57,830 nt of DNA from Spirochaetaceae bacterium (lineage in GTDB: Bacteria > Spirochaetota > Spirochaetia > Treponematales > Breznakiellaceae): positions 1 through 57,830 of the forward strand of contig JAITKV010000008.1 of NCBI GenBank assembly GCA_031278215.1, written 5' to 3'. A program made the translations under genes and the position numbers. Positions 50,004 through 57,830 of the stretch are shown here, in pieces. Within the stretch, counting starts at the first letter, position 1, and each line of letters begins with the position of its first letter. The notes under the pieces are model-generated. The model did not search any database. It was given only the letters and a program-made list of their open reading frames with translations, and was not told the origin of the DNA.

Positions 50004-51204
50004 TCTGCTTCCCCACCTGTACAATAAGCCGTTCTAAAAGCTGGCGGCCCTTTTCTATAGAAGCAATTTCCACCGTATCCCGGCCAAGCCCTTCCCTGCC
50101 CGATGCAATGCCCACCGAAATGGCGGGAATGCCCTGGGCGGAAAGAAACGAGGCGGGATCGCTCTTTGCCTCTTCTTCCGCGTTGATTTTAAGTTCCTTC
50201 ATTAGCTCCAGCAGGATCCGGCTAAGGCCTTCGCTTACCGAAGGATCCCCCGGGGGTATAAATGACACGATCCGGAAGGCGCCCTTAACGTTCCGGTACG
50301 CTGTATTTTCGGCGATGGCCCGGATCTTTTCCATGGCCTCTTCCAGCAGGTCCTTATCGGTGGATTCCAAATCCAGTTCCAGAACCCCCTCCGGGGGGGT
50401 GCGGTTAAAGGAACTTAGGGCCTCTATGCGCCTAAAATAGATGTGCAGCAAATCCCCGAAGGATTCGGCAACTTTTTTAAAATGCCGGGCCGTATCGATT
50501 AGGGTGTTTACCACCGCATTGGTATTTCCGGGTTTTTCTTCTTCCTCTGTAAAGGTCAGATTCACCCGGTAGGAGCCCAGGGTATGGCTGGTAAGAAAAC
50601 CAAGCATGAAGCCCCCAACCCCTATGGCGGCAAAGGGCCTAAACCGGCGATCGGAGGTAAAAAGCCGGAACACGTTGCTGTAGGGATCGTCAAAATGGAG
50701 GACCGAAAAAAAGAGCAGAATATCCCGGCCCAAAGAAAGGCGCCCTTCGGTAAAGGCTTCGGCAATGGAAAGAATGGCCGCCGGCCCCAGGGCGTCCGCC
50801 AGGCCGGCGCCCCGGGCGTATTGGAGCTCCAGTTTTCCCAGGCTTTCCAGGGAATTCCACCGTTCCGAGACAAGCCTGGTAAACACCAGCAGGGGCTCGG
50901 CGGAGATGTTTTCCGGCTCCTCCTTTTCCGCCGCCGAATGGAGCCGGGTTAGGATATTCCCCGCATCGTCCACCGTATAGGAAAGGCCCAGGGCTTTAAG
51001 GCGCTCTACCACAAAGACCGCCCGCATTTCCTCTTTGTCCATAGGAGAAGGAAGCTGCCCCAGGCGAAATGCATCCGCCAAAAGGCGATCCGCCAGGGGA
51101 AAAGGGGACTTCTTTGGTTTGCCCAGATGGAAAAGGATCCTTCCGGAAAGGGTATTATACCCAAACTGGAAGGCGTCTTTAAACATTTTTAGTAAATTCA
51201 TCAT
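49996..51204 (-). CDS. M20/M28-peptidase-like protein without visible metal ligands
   Basis: 402 aa. Overall pattern resembles di-zinc aminopeptidases of the M20/M42 type (GAGLADALGPAAILSIAEAF matches the G-A-x-D-x-x-x-G-x-A block; VSIG-type C-terminal segment PAISVGIASGREGLG). The usual HxD motif after the first strands is LVFTRLVSE here, and no GxEE is evident, so catalytic zinc sites look lost. Perhaps a scaffold or a regulator of its partner. The start is one of two neighbouring ATGs at 51204; the gene leads into gpgS with an 8-bp overlap. Confidence 0.72.
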   Translation of the reverse strand: MMNLLKMFKDAFQFGYNTLSGRILFHLGKPKKSPFPLADRLLADAFRLGQLPSPMDKEEMRAVFVVERLKALGLSYTVDDAGNILTRLHSAAEKEEPENISAEPLLVFTRLVSERWNSLESLGKLELQYARGAGLADALGPAAILSIAEAFTEGRLSLGRDILLFFSVLHFDDPYSNVFRLFTSDRRFRPFAAIGVGGFMLGFLTSHTLGSYRVNLTFTEEEEKPGNTNAVVNTLIDTARHFKKVAESFGDLLHIYFRRIEALSSFNRTPPEGVLELDLESTDKDLLEEAMEKIRAIAENTAYRNVKGAFRIVSFIPPGDPSVSEGLSRILLELMKELKINAEEEAKSDPASFLSAQGIPAISVGIASGREGLGRDTVEIASIEKGRQLLERLIVQVGKQNG

Positions 51205-51274
51205 CTTTAGGATACCCCATAATAGACAAAGTGTCCATTTTCCGCTATTCTGTGGGTCTTATAAAGGACAAGAG

Positions 51275-52441
51275 ATGCCACAAAGCGCACAGGACATAGG
51301 CCGGGTTTTTTCGCCCCTGCAAATTGGGTATATTACCGATGTAACCGAACCGATAAACGCCAGCGCCAATGTGGACTGGGTTCTGGAAACCATAGCCACC
51401 AGGCCGGACGTGGAGGTAATTCCCATAGAACGGAGCGGAACGGTCCTGGGAGTACTGCCCAAGGATGTGGTCGAAAAGCTTGCCGCGTCGGCCTGGAGCA
51501 AGTTCTGGCAAAGAGACCTGGACGAGTACATTATCCATACCGAAGACGTGCTGGACGCTTCTGCATACATCAACAGGGTCATTGACACCGCCTTGACAAG
51601 TAAAAAATCCGAATTATCCTGGTTTATCGTCCACCACCGCAGAAGTTATCTGGGGGTAATAAGTCTTAAAAAAATGCTGGAATATACCACGATCCTCCGG
51701 AATCAGGATCTGCTCCGGGCCGGCGAAATCCAGCGCTTTTTGCTGGAAAAATCGTCGCTAAAAGATAAACGGGTCAGCGTGTTCCTGTACAACCACATGG
51801 CCCATGAAATAGGGGGGGATTTTTACCGGATCTACAAAGCCGACAAGAACAAATTCGTGGTGGGCTGTTTTGATGTGGCGGGAAAAAATATTTCCGGCGC
51901 CCTAACCACCATGGCCCTGGGCACCTGTTTTGCATCCTTTGAACTTTTTGAATTTGCGGGGACCGCGGAAAAAACAACCCAGCGGATCAATACCCTGATT
52001 AAAAGCGTTAATCCCCCGGGAGTTTTTGTGGCCGCGGTGCTGTTCTACATCGACTTTACCGTAAAACAGGTGCGGATCCATAACTGCGGGTTTTCGCCGG
52101 TGCTGATCTTTGTACCCCGGCCGGATAACAAGATAAGCTATAAAATTTCTACCCCCAGTCTTCCCCCCCTGGGTATTGAAGAAGAATACGATCTGTCCGA
52201 TACCCTTCTGCTTCCCATTTCCAAGGGACTGCGGCTCTGCGCCTATTCCGACGGCCTTACGGACATGATGAACATCTACGGTGAACGGTTCGGCGAAGAA
52301 CAGGCCACCAGGCTTATCAAGGAACTGCATTCGATGCCGCCGAACACCTCTGCCAGGACCATTGGTACCACGATAAAAAGCTGGATAGGAACGGCTTCCT
52401 TGGCGGATGATGTAACCGTGGCGGATATACGCTTTAATTAG
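51275..52441 (+). CDS. SpoIIE/PP2C-type phosphatase with N-terminal sensor-like domain
   Basis: 388 aa. The first ~150 residues look like a paired CBS-type domain (VIPIERSGTVLGVLPKDVVEK and FIVHHRRSYLGVISLKKM). The phosphatase domain follows with HEIGGDFYRIY (metal Asp), VGCFDVAGKNISGALTTMAL, and YSDGLTDMMN (metal Asp). Such proteins dephosphorylate anti-sigma-antagonists or act in partner-switching signalling; no STAS or HATPase gene is adjacent. AAGGAC lies before ATG 51275. A long upstream open frame overlaps the M20-like gene and is rejected. Confidence 0.9.
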   Translation: MPQSAQDIGRVFSPLQIGYITDVTEPINASANVDWVLETIATRPDVEVIPIERSGTVLGVLPKDVVEKLAASAWSKFWQRDLDEYIIHTEDVLDASAYINRVIDTALTSKKSELSWFIVHHRRSYLGVISLKKMLEYTTILRNQDLLRAGEIQRFLLEKSSLKDKRVSVFLYNHMAHEIGGDFYRIYKADKNKFVVGCFDVAGKNISGALTTMALGTCFASFELFEFAGTAEKTTQRINTLIKSVNPPGVFVAAVLFYIDFTVKQVRIHNCGFSPVLIFVPRPDNKISYKISTPSLPPLGIEEEYDLSDTLLLPISKGLRLCAYSDGLTDMMNIYGERFGEEQATRLIKELHSMPPNTSARTIGTTIKSWIGTASLADDVTVADIRFN

Positions 52442-52695
52442 AGTCTGTCTATAATGTAGACACATTATAGACTCGGACCGTAGGTCCGCGACTACCTTAA
52501 AACAGGCATTTTGCGAAGGTTTCGGAGAAACCACGTTTTGGTACAAAACAGGAGCAAATGCATCGGACTAAAGTCCGCGGTCTGTCCGCAAAGTCGCAAA
52601 CGTAGTTTGCGCACCGACTTTATGGACAGACACTAATTAGTGTCTGTAAAGCGGGCATGGCGGCAGATGCCATTCCCAACAATTAGGAGCATACG
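52442..52695 (+). other. Intergenic region made of consecutive perfect hairpins
   Basis: Between the phosphatase and gpmI are, in order: GTCTATAATGT/ACATTATAGAC (52447-52472), CGGACC-gta-GGTCCG (52474-52488), GGTTTC/GAAACC (52518-52532), GTTTTG-gta-CAAAAC (52535-52549), CGGACT-aa-AGTCCG (52564-52577), a large multi-part hairpin (52580-52631) with arms GTCTGTCC, AAAGTCG and GCAAAC around a GTA loop, and a 22-bp perfect palindrome (52626-52647). Three loops are GTA. Palindromes with GTA or GAAG-like loops are common in treponemal intergenic DNA. The last ~45 bp (52650-52695) carry the gpmI ribosome binding site. Confidence 0.8.
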
Positions 52696-54393
52696 ATGGA
52701 TCCATTACAAAAAAATCCCCGCTGGAAGGGCCGCCGGGGGCCGGTGGTGCTTGTTATCATGGACGGCGTGGGCTACGGCAAATACCGGGAGGGGGACGCC
52801 GTCGCAGATGCAAAAATGGACGCCCTTACCGCGATAAAGGCCATAAGCCCCCATACAAGGCTTAAGGCCCACGGAAAGGCCGTGGGCCTGCCCTCGGACG
52901 ACGACATGGGCAACAGCGAGGTGGGCCACAACGCGATGGGCTGCGGCAGGGTGTTTAACCAGGGGGCGGCTTTGGTATCCCAGGCAATCGCAAGCGGGGC
53001 AATGTTTGAAGGCAAGGCGTGGAAAGAAATTACCGCAACCGTGATGCGGGGTCCGGAAAACGCCGGCCCAGGGCGGGGGGGCGTCTTCCACCTTATCGGT
53101 CTTTTTAGCGACGGCAACGTCCACAGCCACATGGACCACCTTAAGGCGATGATACGCCGGGCAAAGGAAGAGGGGATCAAAAAGGTGCGGATCCATACGC
53201 TGTTTGACGGCCGGGATGTGGGAGAAACCAGCGCCCTTGAATACATAGACCCCTTTGAAGAATTTCTTGCGGGCCTTGCGGGCGGCGGTTTTGACGCCCG
53301 GATCGCCTCGGGGGGGGGCCGCATGTGGATCACCATGGACCGCTACGGGGCGGATTGGGAAATGGTTCACCGGGGCTGGGAAACCCACGTTCACGGCAGG
53401 GGCCGGCTTTTTAAAAGCGCCCGGGAAGCGGTGGAAACCTACCGCAGAGAAATCCCCGGCATCATCGACCAGGACCTTAAGGAATTTGTCATCGCCGGAG
53501 AAGACGGGAAGCCCCTGGGGGCCATAGAAGACGGGGATTCGGTGGTATACTTTAACTTTCGCGGGGACCGGGCCCTGGAAATAACCGCCGCCTTTGAGGA
53601 AGATTCGTTTGACAAATTCGACCGGGGCAGGCGGCCCGCAGTCTGTTACGCGGGCATGATGGAATACGACGGGGACACCCACGTGCCGAAACGTTACCTG
53701 GTAAGCCCCCCGGCCATTGACCGGACCATGGGCGAATATCTGGCCGCCTCGGGCGTCCGGACCCTGGCGCTTTCGGAGACCCAAAAGTACGGGCATGTAA
53801 CCTATTTCTTTAACGGCAACAGAACCGGCAAGTTCGACGAAAAGCTGGAGGACTATGAAGAGATAAAAAGCGACGTGGTTCCCTTTGAACAGCGCCCCTG
53901 GATGAAATGCGCCGACATTGCCGACCGGGTTATCCGGGCCATGGGTTCGGGAAACTACGACTTTATCCGGCTTAACTTTCCCAACGGAGACATGGTGGGT
54001 CATACGGGGGTTTACCAGGCGGTAATCTGTTCCATGGAAGCCATGGACATACAGATAGGGAGGATCCGAAAAGCCGTCGATGAAACCGGCGCGGTGCTGC
54101 TTATAACCGCGGACCACGGCAACTCCGACGACATGTACGAGCACGACAAAAAAACGGGGGCGGTCTCCCGCAAGGCAGACGGAAGCCCCAAGGCCAAAAC
54201 CAGCCACAGCCTTAACCCCGTACCCTGCATCGTCTACGATCCCGAATACAAGGGCGAATACGAAGCGGATAAGGCCGAAGGATCTTTACGGGAAGCTTTG
54301 GGAATAAGCTCCATCGCGGCAACCTGTATGGAGCTGCTGGGTTTTATTCCCCCCGAAGATTACGATCCGTCGGCGCTTGTGATGAAACCTTAA
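52696..54393 (+). CDS. gpmI: 2,3-bisphosphoglycerate-independent phosphoglycerate mutase
   Basis: 565 aa glycolytic enzyme converting 3- to 2-phosphoglycerate with two metal ions. VLVIMDGVGYG opens the alkaline-phosphatase-like core, DMGNSEVGHNAMG carries the Ser phosphorylated in catalysis (near residue 76), FDGRDVGETSA, NFRGDRALEIT, and the C-terminal RLNFPNGDMVGHTG and ITADHGNSDDM supply metal ligands. TTAGGAG precedes ATG 52696. The long structured region upstream may be its leader. It converges with the LysM gene. Confidence 0.96.
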   Translation: MDPLQKNPRWKGRRGPVVLVIMDGVGYGKYREGDAVADAKMDALTAIKAISPHTRLKAHGKAVGLPSDDDMGNSEVGHNAMGCGRVFNQGAALVSQAIASGAMFEGKAWKEITATVMRGPENAGPGRGGVFHLIGLFSDGNVHSHMDHLKAMIRRAKEEGIKKVRIHTLFDGRDVGETSALEYIDPFEEFLAGLAGGGFDARIASGGGRMWITMDRYGADWEMVHRGWETHVHGRGRLFKSAREAVETYRREIPGIIDQDLKEFVIAGEDGKPLGAIEDGDSVVYFNFRGDRALEITAAFEEDSFDKFDRGRRPAVCYAGMMEYDGDTHVPKRYLVSPPAIDRTMGEYLAASGVRTLALSETQKYGHVTYFFNGNRTGKFDEKLEDYEEIKSDVVPFEQRPWMKCADIADRVIRAMGSGNYDFIRLNFPNGDMVGHTGVYQAVICSMEAMDIQIGRIRKAVDETGAVLLITADHGNSDDMYEHDKKTGAVSRKADGSPKAKTSHSLNPVPCIVYDPEYKGEYEADKAEGSLREALGISSIAATCMELLGFIPPEDYDPSALVMKP

Positions 54394-54396
54394 ACC

Positions 54397-54858
54397 CTAA
54401 CGGCGCCCTGAACGGACCTCTCCGTCAATCGAAGGAATCTTAAGAATCTGTCCGGGGTAGATAAGGTCCGGGTTATCGGGATACCGGAAGGTACTGCTGT
54501 TGTAATCGTAGATCCGCTTCCATTCCCTTGGGTCTCCGTAAATAAAACCAAATCCGGCTATGCGCCACAGGCAGTCCCGGTTTGCGGGATTAAGCTTTAC
54601 CTCGTACTCTGCGGCCAGGTTCGAAGCGCCCTGAGGATCCCCCGGACGCTGAAGGGACTGTTTGGAAAGGGCGGCGTATTTTTGTGATTCCACGGCGTAT
54701 TTTGCCGCGGCGTCATAGGAGGCGGCGTCCATGGCCGCCTGGGACTGGCCGGCTAATTCCACCGCCTTCCGGTAATACTCGTTGCGTTCCAGGGATTGGG
54801 CAAAAAGCCCGGCGCTTAAAAAAAGAAGGCCGGATACCCACAGAATTTTCGTCATCAT
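54397..54858 (-). CDS. Exported LysM-domain protein
   Basis: 153 aa. A signal peptide (MTKILWVSGLLFLSAGLFAQ) is followed by a helical part (about 25-75) and a C-terminal LysM-like domain (YEVKLNPANRDCLWRIAGFGFIYGDPREWKRIYDYN ... NPDLIYPGQILKIP, here cited as pattern only; key cues LWRIA, WKRIYDYN and IYPGQILKIP). LysM binds peptidoglycan. GGGAGG lies just before the two ATGs, and the first overlaps the stop of the lipoprotein gene in an ATGA junction. Confidence 0.85.
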   Translation of the reverse strand: MMTKILWVSGLLFLSAGLFAQSLERNEYYRKAVELAGQSQAAMDAASYDAAAKYAVESQKYAALSKQSLQRPGDPQGASNLAAEYEVKLNPANRDCLWRIAGFGFIYGDPREWKRIYDYNSSTFRYPDNPDLIYPGQILKIPSIDGEVRSGRR

Positions 54859-55235
54859 TTTCCTCCCCGAGGCTGATTCTGTTTAGCGGCCTCGTTTTCG
54901 ACATCTTTGATCGCGGTCCGGGCGGCGTCCAGTTCTTTTTGGGCGGCGTCCCGTTTCGCTTTAACCGACTCATATACCGCGGTAAAAAGCCGTTCCGACT
55001 CCTGGTACTTGGCCCCCGACGCGTCCTTGTTGGACGCCTCAAGACCGAGGGCTTCGGTAAAAACCTTCTGGGCCGCGGTAAACTCATTTTTTGCCGCGAC
55101 ATCGGCCTTTACCGAAAGGGCCCTGTCCCGGGCTTGTTCCGCCCGCGCTTTTTCCGTTAATCCCGTCCGGGGGGCGCCGGAAGCGCAGGAAAAGAACAGC
55201 GCTGCCAAAGGCAGCAGGACAAACATTTTTTTCAT
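54855..55235 (-). CDS. Lipoprotein, helical, 126 aa
   Basis: Signal peptide with lipobox LAALFFSC, lipidated Cys near residue 17. The mature part is rich in Ala, Lys and Glu with heptad-like spacing, so a coiled-coil rod is likely (ARAEQARDRALSVKADVAAK and AKRDAAQKELDAARTAIKD). Similar proteins carry TPR or Lpp-like helices in the periplasm. CAGGAG precedes ATG 55235. With the LysM protein it probably forms an envelope pair anchoring to peptidoglycan; that is inference. Confidence 0.8.
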   Translation of the reverse strand: MKKMFVLLPLAALFFSCASGAPRTGLTEKARAEQARDRALSVKADVAAKNEFTAAQKVFTEALGLEASNKDASGAKYQESERLFTAVYESVKAKRDAAQKELDAARTAIKDVENEAAKQNQPRGGK

Positions 55236-55410
55236 AATTATTCTCCTGTTAGATGGAACGGTCCGCAATCCCAGACTGCAAAACCGGCCACCTATTTTAG
55301 GTATAATGTTTCCCCGGCAAGAAAACAAGAAAAAATAAAAAAATTCCCCCCAGATCCGGAGCCCTTGGGCGTACTTGTTTTTTTCGTTTATATTCCGTAC
55401 ATTTCCAGCT

Positions 55411-56343
55411 ATGCCAATTAAGATTCCCAGAACCCTTCCGGCCTTTGACGCGTTAAACGAAGAAAATATCTTTGTCATGACCGAAGACAGGGCCCTGCAT
55501 CAGGACATTCGTCCCCTTAGGGTGGCGATTGTAAACCTTATGCCCACCACCATTGACACGGAGATACAGCTTCTGCGGCTTTTGGGAAACTCGCCCCTGC
55601 AGGTGGACATTACCCTCTTCCACATGGAAAGCCACGAGTCGAAAAACGCCCCGCCGGGACATCTTAAAAAATTCTACGCCAGTTCCAAAAAAATTACCCG
55701 CCAAAGATTCGACGGCCTTATCATCACCGGGGCGCCGGTGGAAACATTGGAATTTGAAAAGGTGGATTACTGGAACGAGCTTGCCCGGGTCATCGACTAT
55801 TCCGCGGACAATGTTTTTTCCACCCTCCACATCTGCTGGGGCGCCCAGGCGGGGCTGTACCGGCGCTACGGCATAGGCAAGAAGCCCCTCTCCAAAAAGC
55901 TTTTCGGCATTTTTCCCCACGGCCTTAGCGAACAGGAACGGCACACCTCCCTGTTCCGGGGCTTCGACGATGAATTCCTGGCGCCCCAGTCCCGGCATAC
56001 CGAAAGCGACCGGGACGCGGCGCGTTCCTGCCCGGCGCTGACGATAGAATCCGAAACCCCGGAAACTGGGGTCTTTATCGCCACGGCCCGCCGCTGCCGG
56101 GAAATTTACGTTACCGGCCACCTGGAATACGATCCCCTTACCCTGGACCGGGAATACAAGCGGGATCTTGCCAGGGGCCTTCCGATAGAAGTGCCGAGAA
56201 ACTATTACCCGGAAAACGATCCGGCCCGGGAGCCCATAGTCCGCTGGCGGGCCCACGCCCATCTTTTTTTTAGCAACTGGCTTAACTTTGTGTACCAGGA
56301 AACCCCCTACGACCTGGAAAAACTGGAGCCCCCTTCACGGTAA
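55411..56343 (+). CDS. metA: Homoserine O-acetyltransferase (MetA family)
   Basis: 310 aa. MetA acylates homoserine with acetyl- or succinyl-CoA. The chain starts PIKIPRTLPAFDAL and has HICWGAQAGLY (catalytic Cys, near residue 142) and VTGHLEYD (catalytic His, near 235). The residue that decides acyl choice is Glu in TGAPVETLEFE, as in acetyl-specific enzymes; E. coli, succinyl-specific, has Gly. So O-acetylhomoserine is the expected product. No clear ribosome binding site precedes ATG 55411. It lies near metY with two gene remnants between. Confidence 0.93.
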   Translation: MPIKIPRTLPAFDALNEENIFVMTEDRALHQDIRPLRVAIVNLMPTTIDTEIQLLRLLGNSPLQVDITLFHMESHESKNAPPGHLKKFYASSKKITRQRFDGLIITGAPVETLEFEKVDYWNELARVIDYSADNVFSTLHICWGAQAGLYRRYGIGKKPLSKKLFGIFPHGLSEQERHTSLFRGFDDEFLAPQSRHTESDRDAARSCPALTIESETPETGVFIATARRCREIYVTGHLEYDPLTLDREYKRDLARGLPIEVPRNYYPENDPAREPIVRWRAHAHLFFSNWLNFVYQETPYDLEKLEPPSR

Positions 56344-56476
56344 ACAGATTTTTCCGAAAAGACAAAAGCCCTTCGTCCCGCAGGGCGCCCGGCACTCTGG
56401 AAAGAACGCTCCGGTCCACGGACAAATAATCGGCCAATTCCTGCCTGTCGTAGGGAATGGTAAAACGGTTTCCGCC
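56330..56476 (-). pseudogene. Remnant of a Crp/Fnr-family regulator (C-terminal HTH)
   Basis: The minus strand encodes GGNRFTIPYDRQELADYL, then SVDRSVLSRVPGALRDEG and LLSFRKNLF: the helix-turn-helix and last strand of Crp/Fnr regulators (family pattern RQELADYLxVxRSxLSRxLxxLxxEG). No cyclic-nucleotide-binding domain can be found upstream. The fragment is cut at ~56476, exactly where the ferredoxin remnant begins on the other strand, and its C-terminal end runs into metA's 3' end. Only about 49 residues are recognisable. Confidence 0.75.
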
Positions 56477-56632
56477 GATTGCCGCCCCTACGCGTGCTGC
56501 AATTTTAACCACGAGTTTATGAAGAACCGCATAACCCTTATCGGCTGCCCCAAACTTGACGGCATCGACCACGGTGAAAAACTTTCCGCCATTCCGGCGG
56601 GTAACAACATCAGGCCGGCGACGGGGTATTAA
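56468..56632 (+). pseudogene. Remnant of a 4Fe-4S protein, C-terminal part
   Basis: The plus strand encodes VSADCRPYACCNFNHEFMKN, RITLIGCPKLDGIDHGEKLS and AIPAGNNI before a stop at 56630. This matches the middle of a family of 4Fe-4S proteins often found next to Crp/Fnr regulators in anaerobes (family cues: ADCVPFAY, DFLKG, LIGCPKLDD). The N-terminal ferredoxin domain and the last ~40 residues are gone. Confidence rests on ~50 residues. Confidence 0.7.
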
Positions 56633-56869
56633 ACCCGCTTGCGAATAAAAATGCTTTTTGCGGGACTTTCCCCGGGCGCCGCCGGGCCAAAACGTTATAA
56701 GCCGGCTGTTTTTACCGGGGAAATCTCCCAAAATACGGAAAAGCTTTAAAACTGCCCCATTTTACGTAACAAAAAGAAAAACCGCTGATAAAATCCTAGT
56801 ATTTAGATGGGTTTAATATGATATATTTCCCGCACCCCGCTGACCGGCTTAACCTTGGATGTGTTCCCG

Positions 56870-56966
56870 GACAATTTGAAATTGTCAGGGAATTCCGATT
56901 GTAATTGTTTGTCAGGCAAAGAATTAAAATTCCCTGCCTGACAAACAAAAATCTATTGTGTATAAA
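56870..56966 (-). repeat. Dispersed intergenic element, copy C
   Basis: Reads on the minus strand: TATA-like end (56961-56966), an internal perfect inverted repeat (56905-56918 with 56935-56948, arms TTGTTTGTCAGGCA), GGAATTC (56890-56896), and the dyad GACAAT-N5-ATTGTC (56870-56886). It lines up collinearly with copy B but lacks the ~20 bp between GGAATTC and the dyad. It lies between the gene remnants and metY; 56633-56869 shows nothing else. Confidence 0.7.
56938..56966 (+). promoter_or_regulatory. Candidate metY promoter at the edge of element copy C
   Basis: CTGACA (56938-56943), 17-bp spacer, TATAAA (56961-56966). The -35 lies in the right arm of the inverted repeat. Expected start near 56973, giving a ~50-base leader. 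Confidence 0.6.
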
Positions 56967-56976
56967 AGAAAGGTAG

Positions 56977-57830
<854 letters not shown>

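Noticed and set aside
51035-51274. 80-residue extension of the SpoIIE phosphatase
   Set aside because: Overlaps the start of the M20-like gene; AAGGAC before ATG 51275 marks the real start.
52442-52695. CRISPR array
   Set aside because: The repeats are palindromes of different sequence, not equal direct repeats with unique spacers.
52705-54207. 500-codon open frame on the minus strand opposite gpmI
   Set aside because: GC-rich codon bias keeps the antisense frame open; its product has biased composition and no motif, while the plus strand is a clear phosphoglycerate mutase.
55236-55478. 81-residue extension of the coiled-coil lipoprotein
   Set aside because: Would bury the signal peptide and lipobox; CAGGAG precedes the inner ATG.

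Overview
This window looks like chromosome from a spirochete of the Treponema group. The best evidence is protein-level: an elongation factor G of the spirochete/mitochondrial-EFG1-like type, a surface protein with LA_2272-like repeats, several signal-peptide beta-barrel proteins, an Mla-type lipid transport operon, many cyclic-di-GMP proteins and a full Rnf complex. Base composition is GC-rich (by eye about 55-60%), and intergenic DNA is full of short palindromes, as in several treponemes. A termite-gut or other free-living/commensal anaerobic treponeme (Breznakiellaceae-like) is a plausible source, but that is inference. I saw no tRNA, rRNA, CRISPR array, phage or intact insertion sequence.

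Layout. 1-8.3 kb: 3' part of GTP-dependent PEP carboxykinase, two small unknown genes, two PLP aminotransferases, an Smr protein, IF-1, a degenerate HD-GYP protein and a CBS-domain CorC-like membrane protein. 8.3-20.2 kb: two adjacent outer-membrane proteins, a DEAD-box helicase overlapping a glycosyltransferase, a sodium/solute symporter, a DUF2846-like lipoprotein, an indolepyruvate:ferredoxin oxidoreductase alpha subunit without its usual ferredoxin tail, and a third barrel-like protein. 20.2-25.5 kb: fusA behind a strongly structured leader, a KaiC/RecA-like ATPase, a PilZ protein, an RlmL-type methyltransferase and a TetR regulator. 25.6-30.8 kb: rnfCDGEAB on the minus strand with overlapping genes. 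31-36 kb: YugP-like metalloprotease, pyrK-pyrD, and two tandem response-regulator/HD-GYP genes. 36-45 kb: a large treponemal unknown, a radical SAM protein, a Gfo/Idh dehydrogenase with a TIM-barrel isomerase, and mlaEFD. 45-57.8 kb: GerMN protein, diguanylate cyclase, YmdB phosphodiesterase, LA_2272-like surface protein, GpgS-like glucosyltransferase with a metal-site-less M20-like protein, a SpoIIE phosphatase, gpmI, a LysM protein with a lipoprotein, metA, two gene remnants, and metY (cut by the window end).

How it fits together. Rnf, GTP-PEPCK, IorA and the PyrK-type dihydroorotate dehydrogenase suggest an anaerobe with ferredoxin/NAD-based redox chemistry. MetA carries the residue typical of acetyltransferases and sits beside O-acetylhomoserine sulfhydrylase, giving direct sulfhydrylation to homocysteine. 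One GGDEF, one PilZ and three HD-GYP-type proteins make c-di-GMP the most prominent signalling theme.

The most unusual signals are non-coding: a dispersed intergenic element in three copies (15756-15918, 38251-38363, 56870-56966) built around a GACAAT-N5-ATTGTC dyad; a 200-bp run of at least seven consecutive perfect hairpins at 52447-52647; a two-hairpin leader before fusA; and back-to-back remnants of a Crp/Fnr regulator and a 4Fe-4S protein at 56330-56632.
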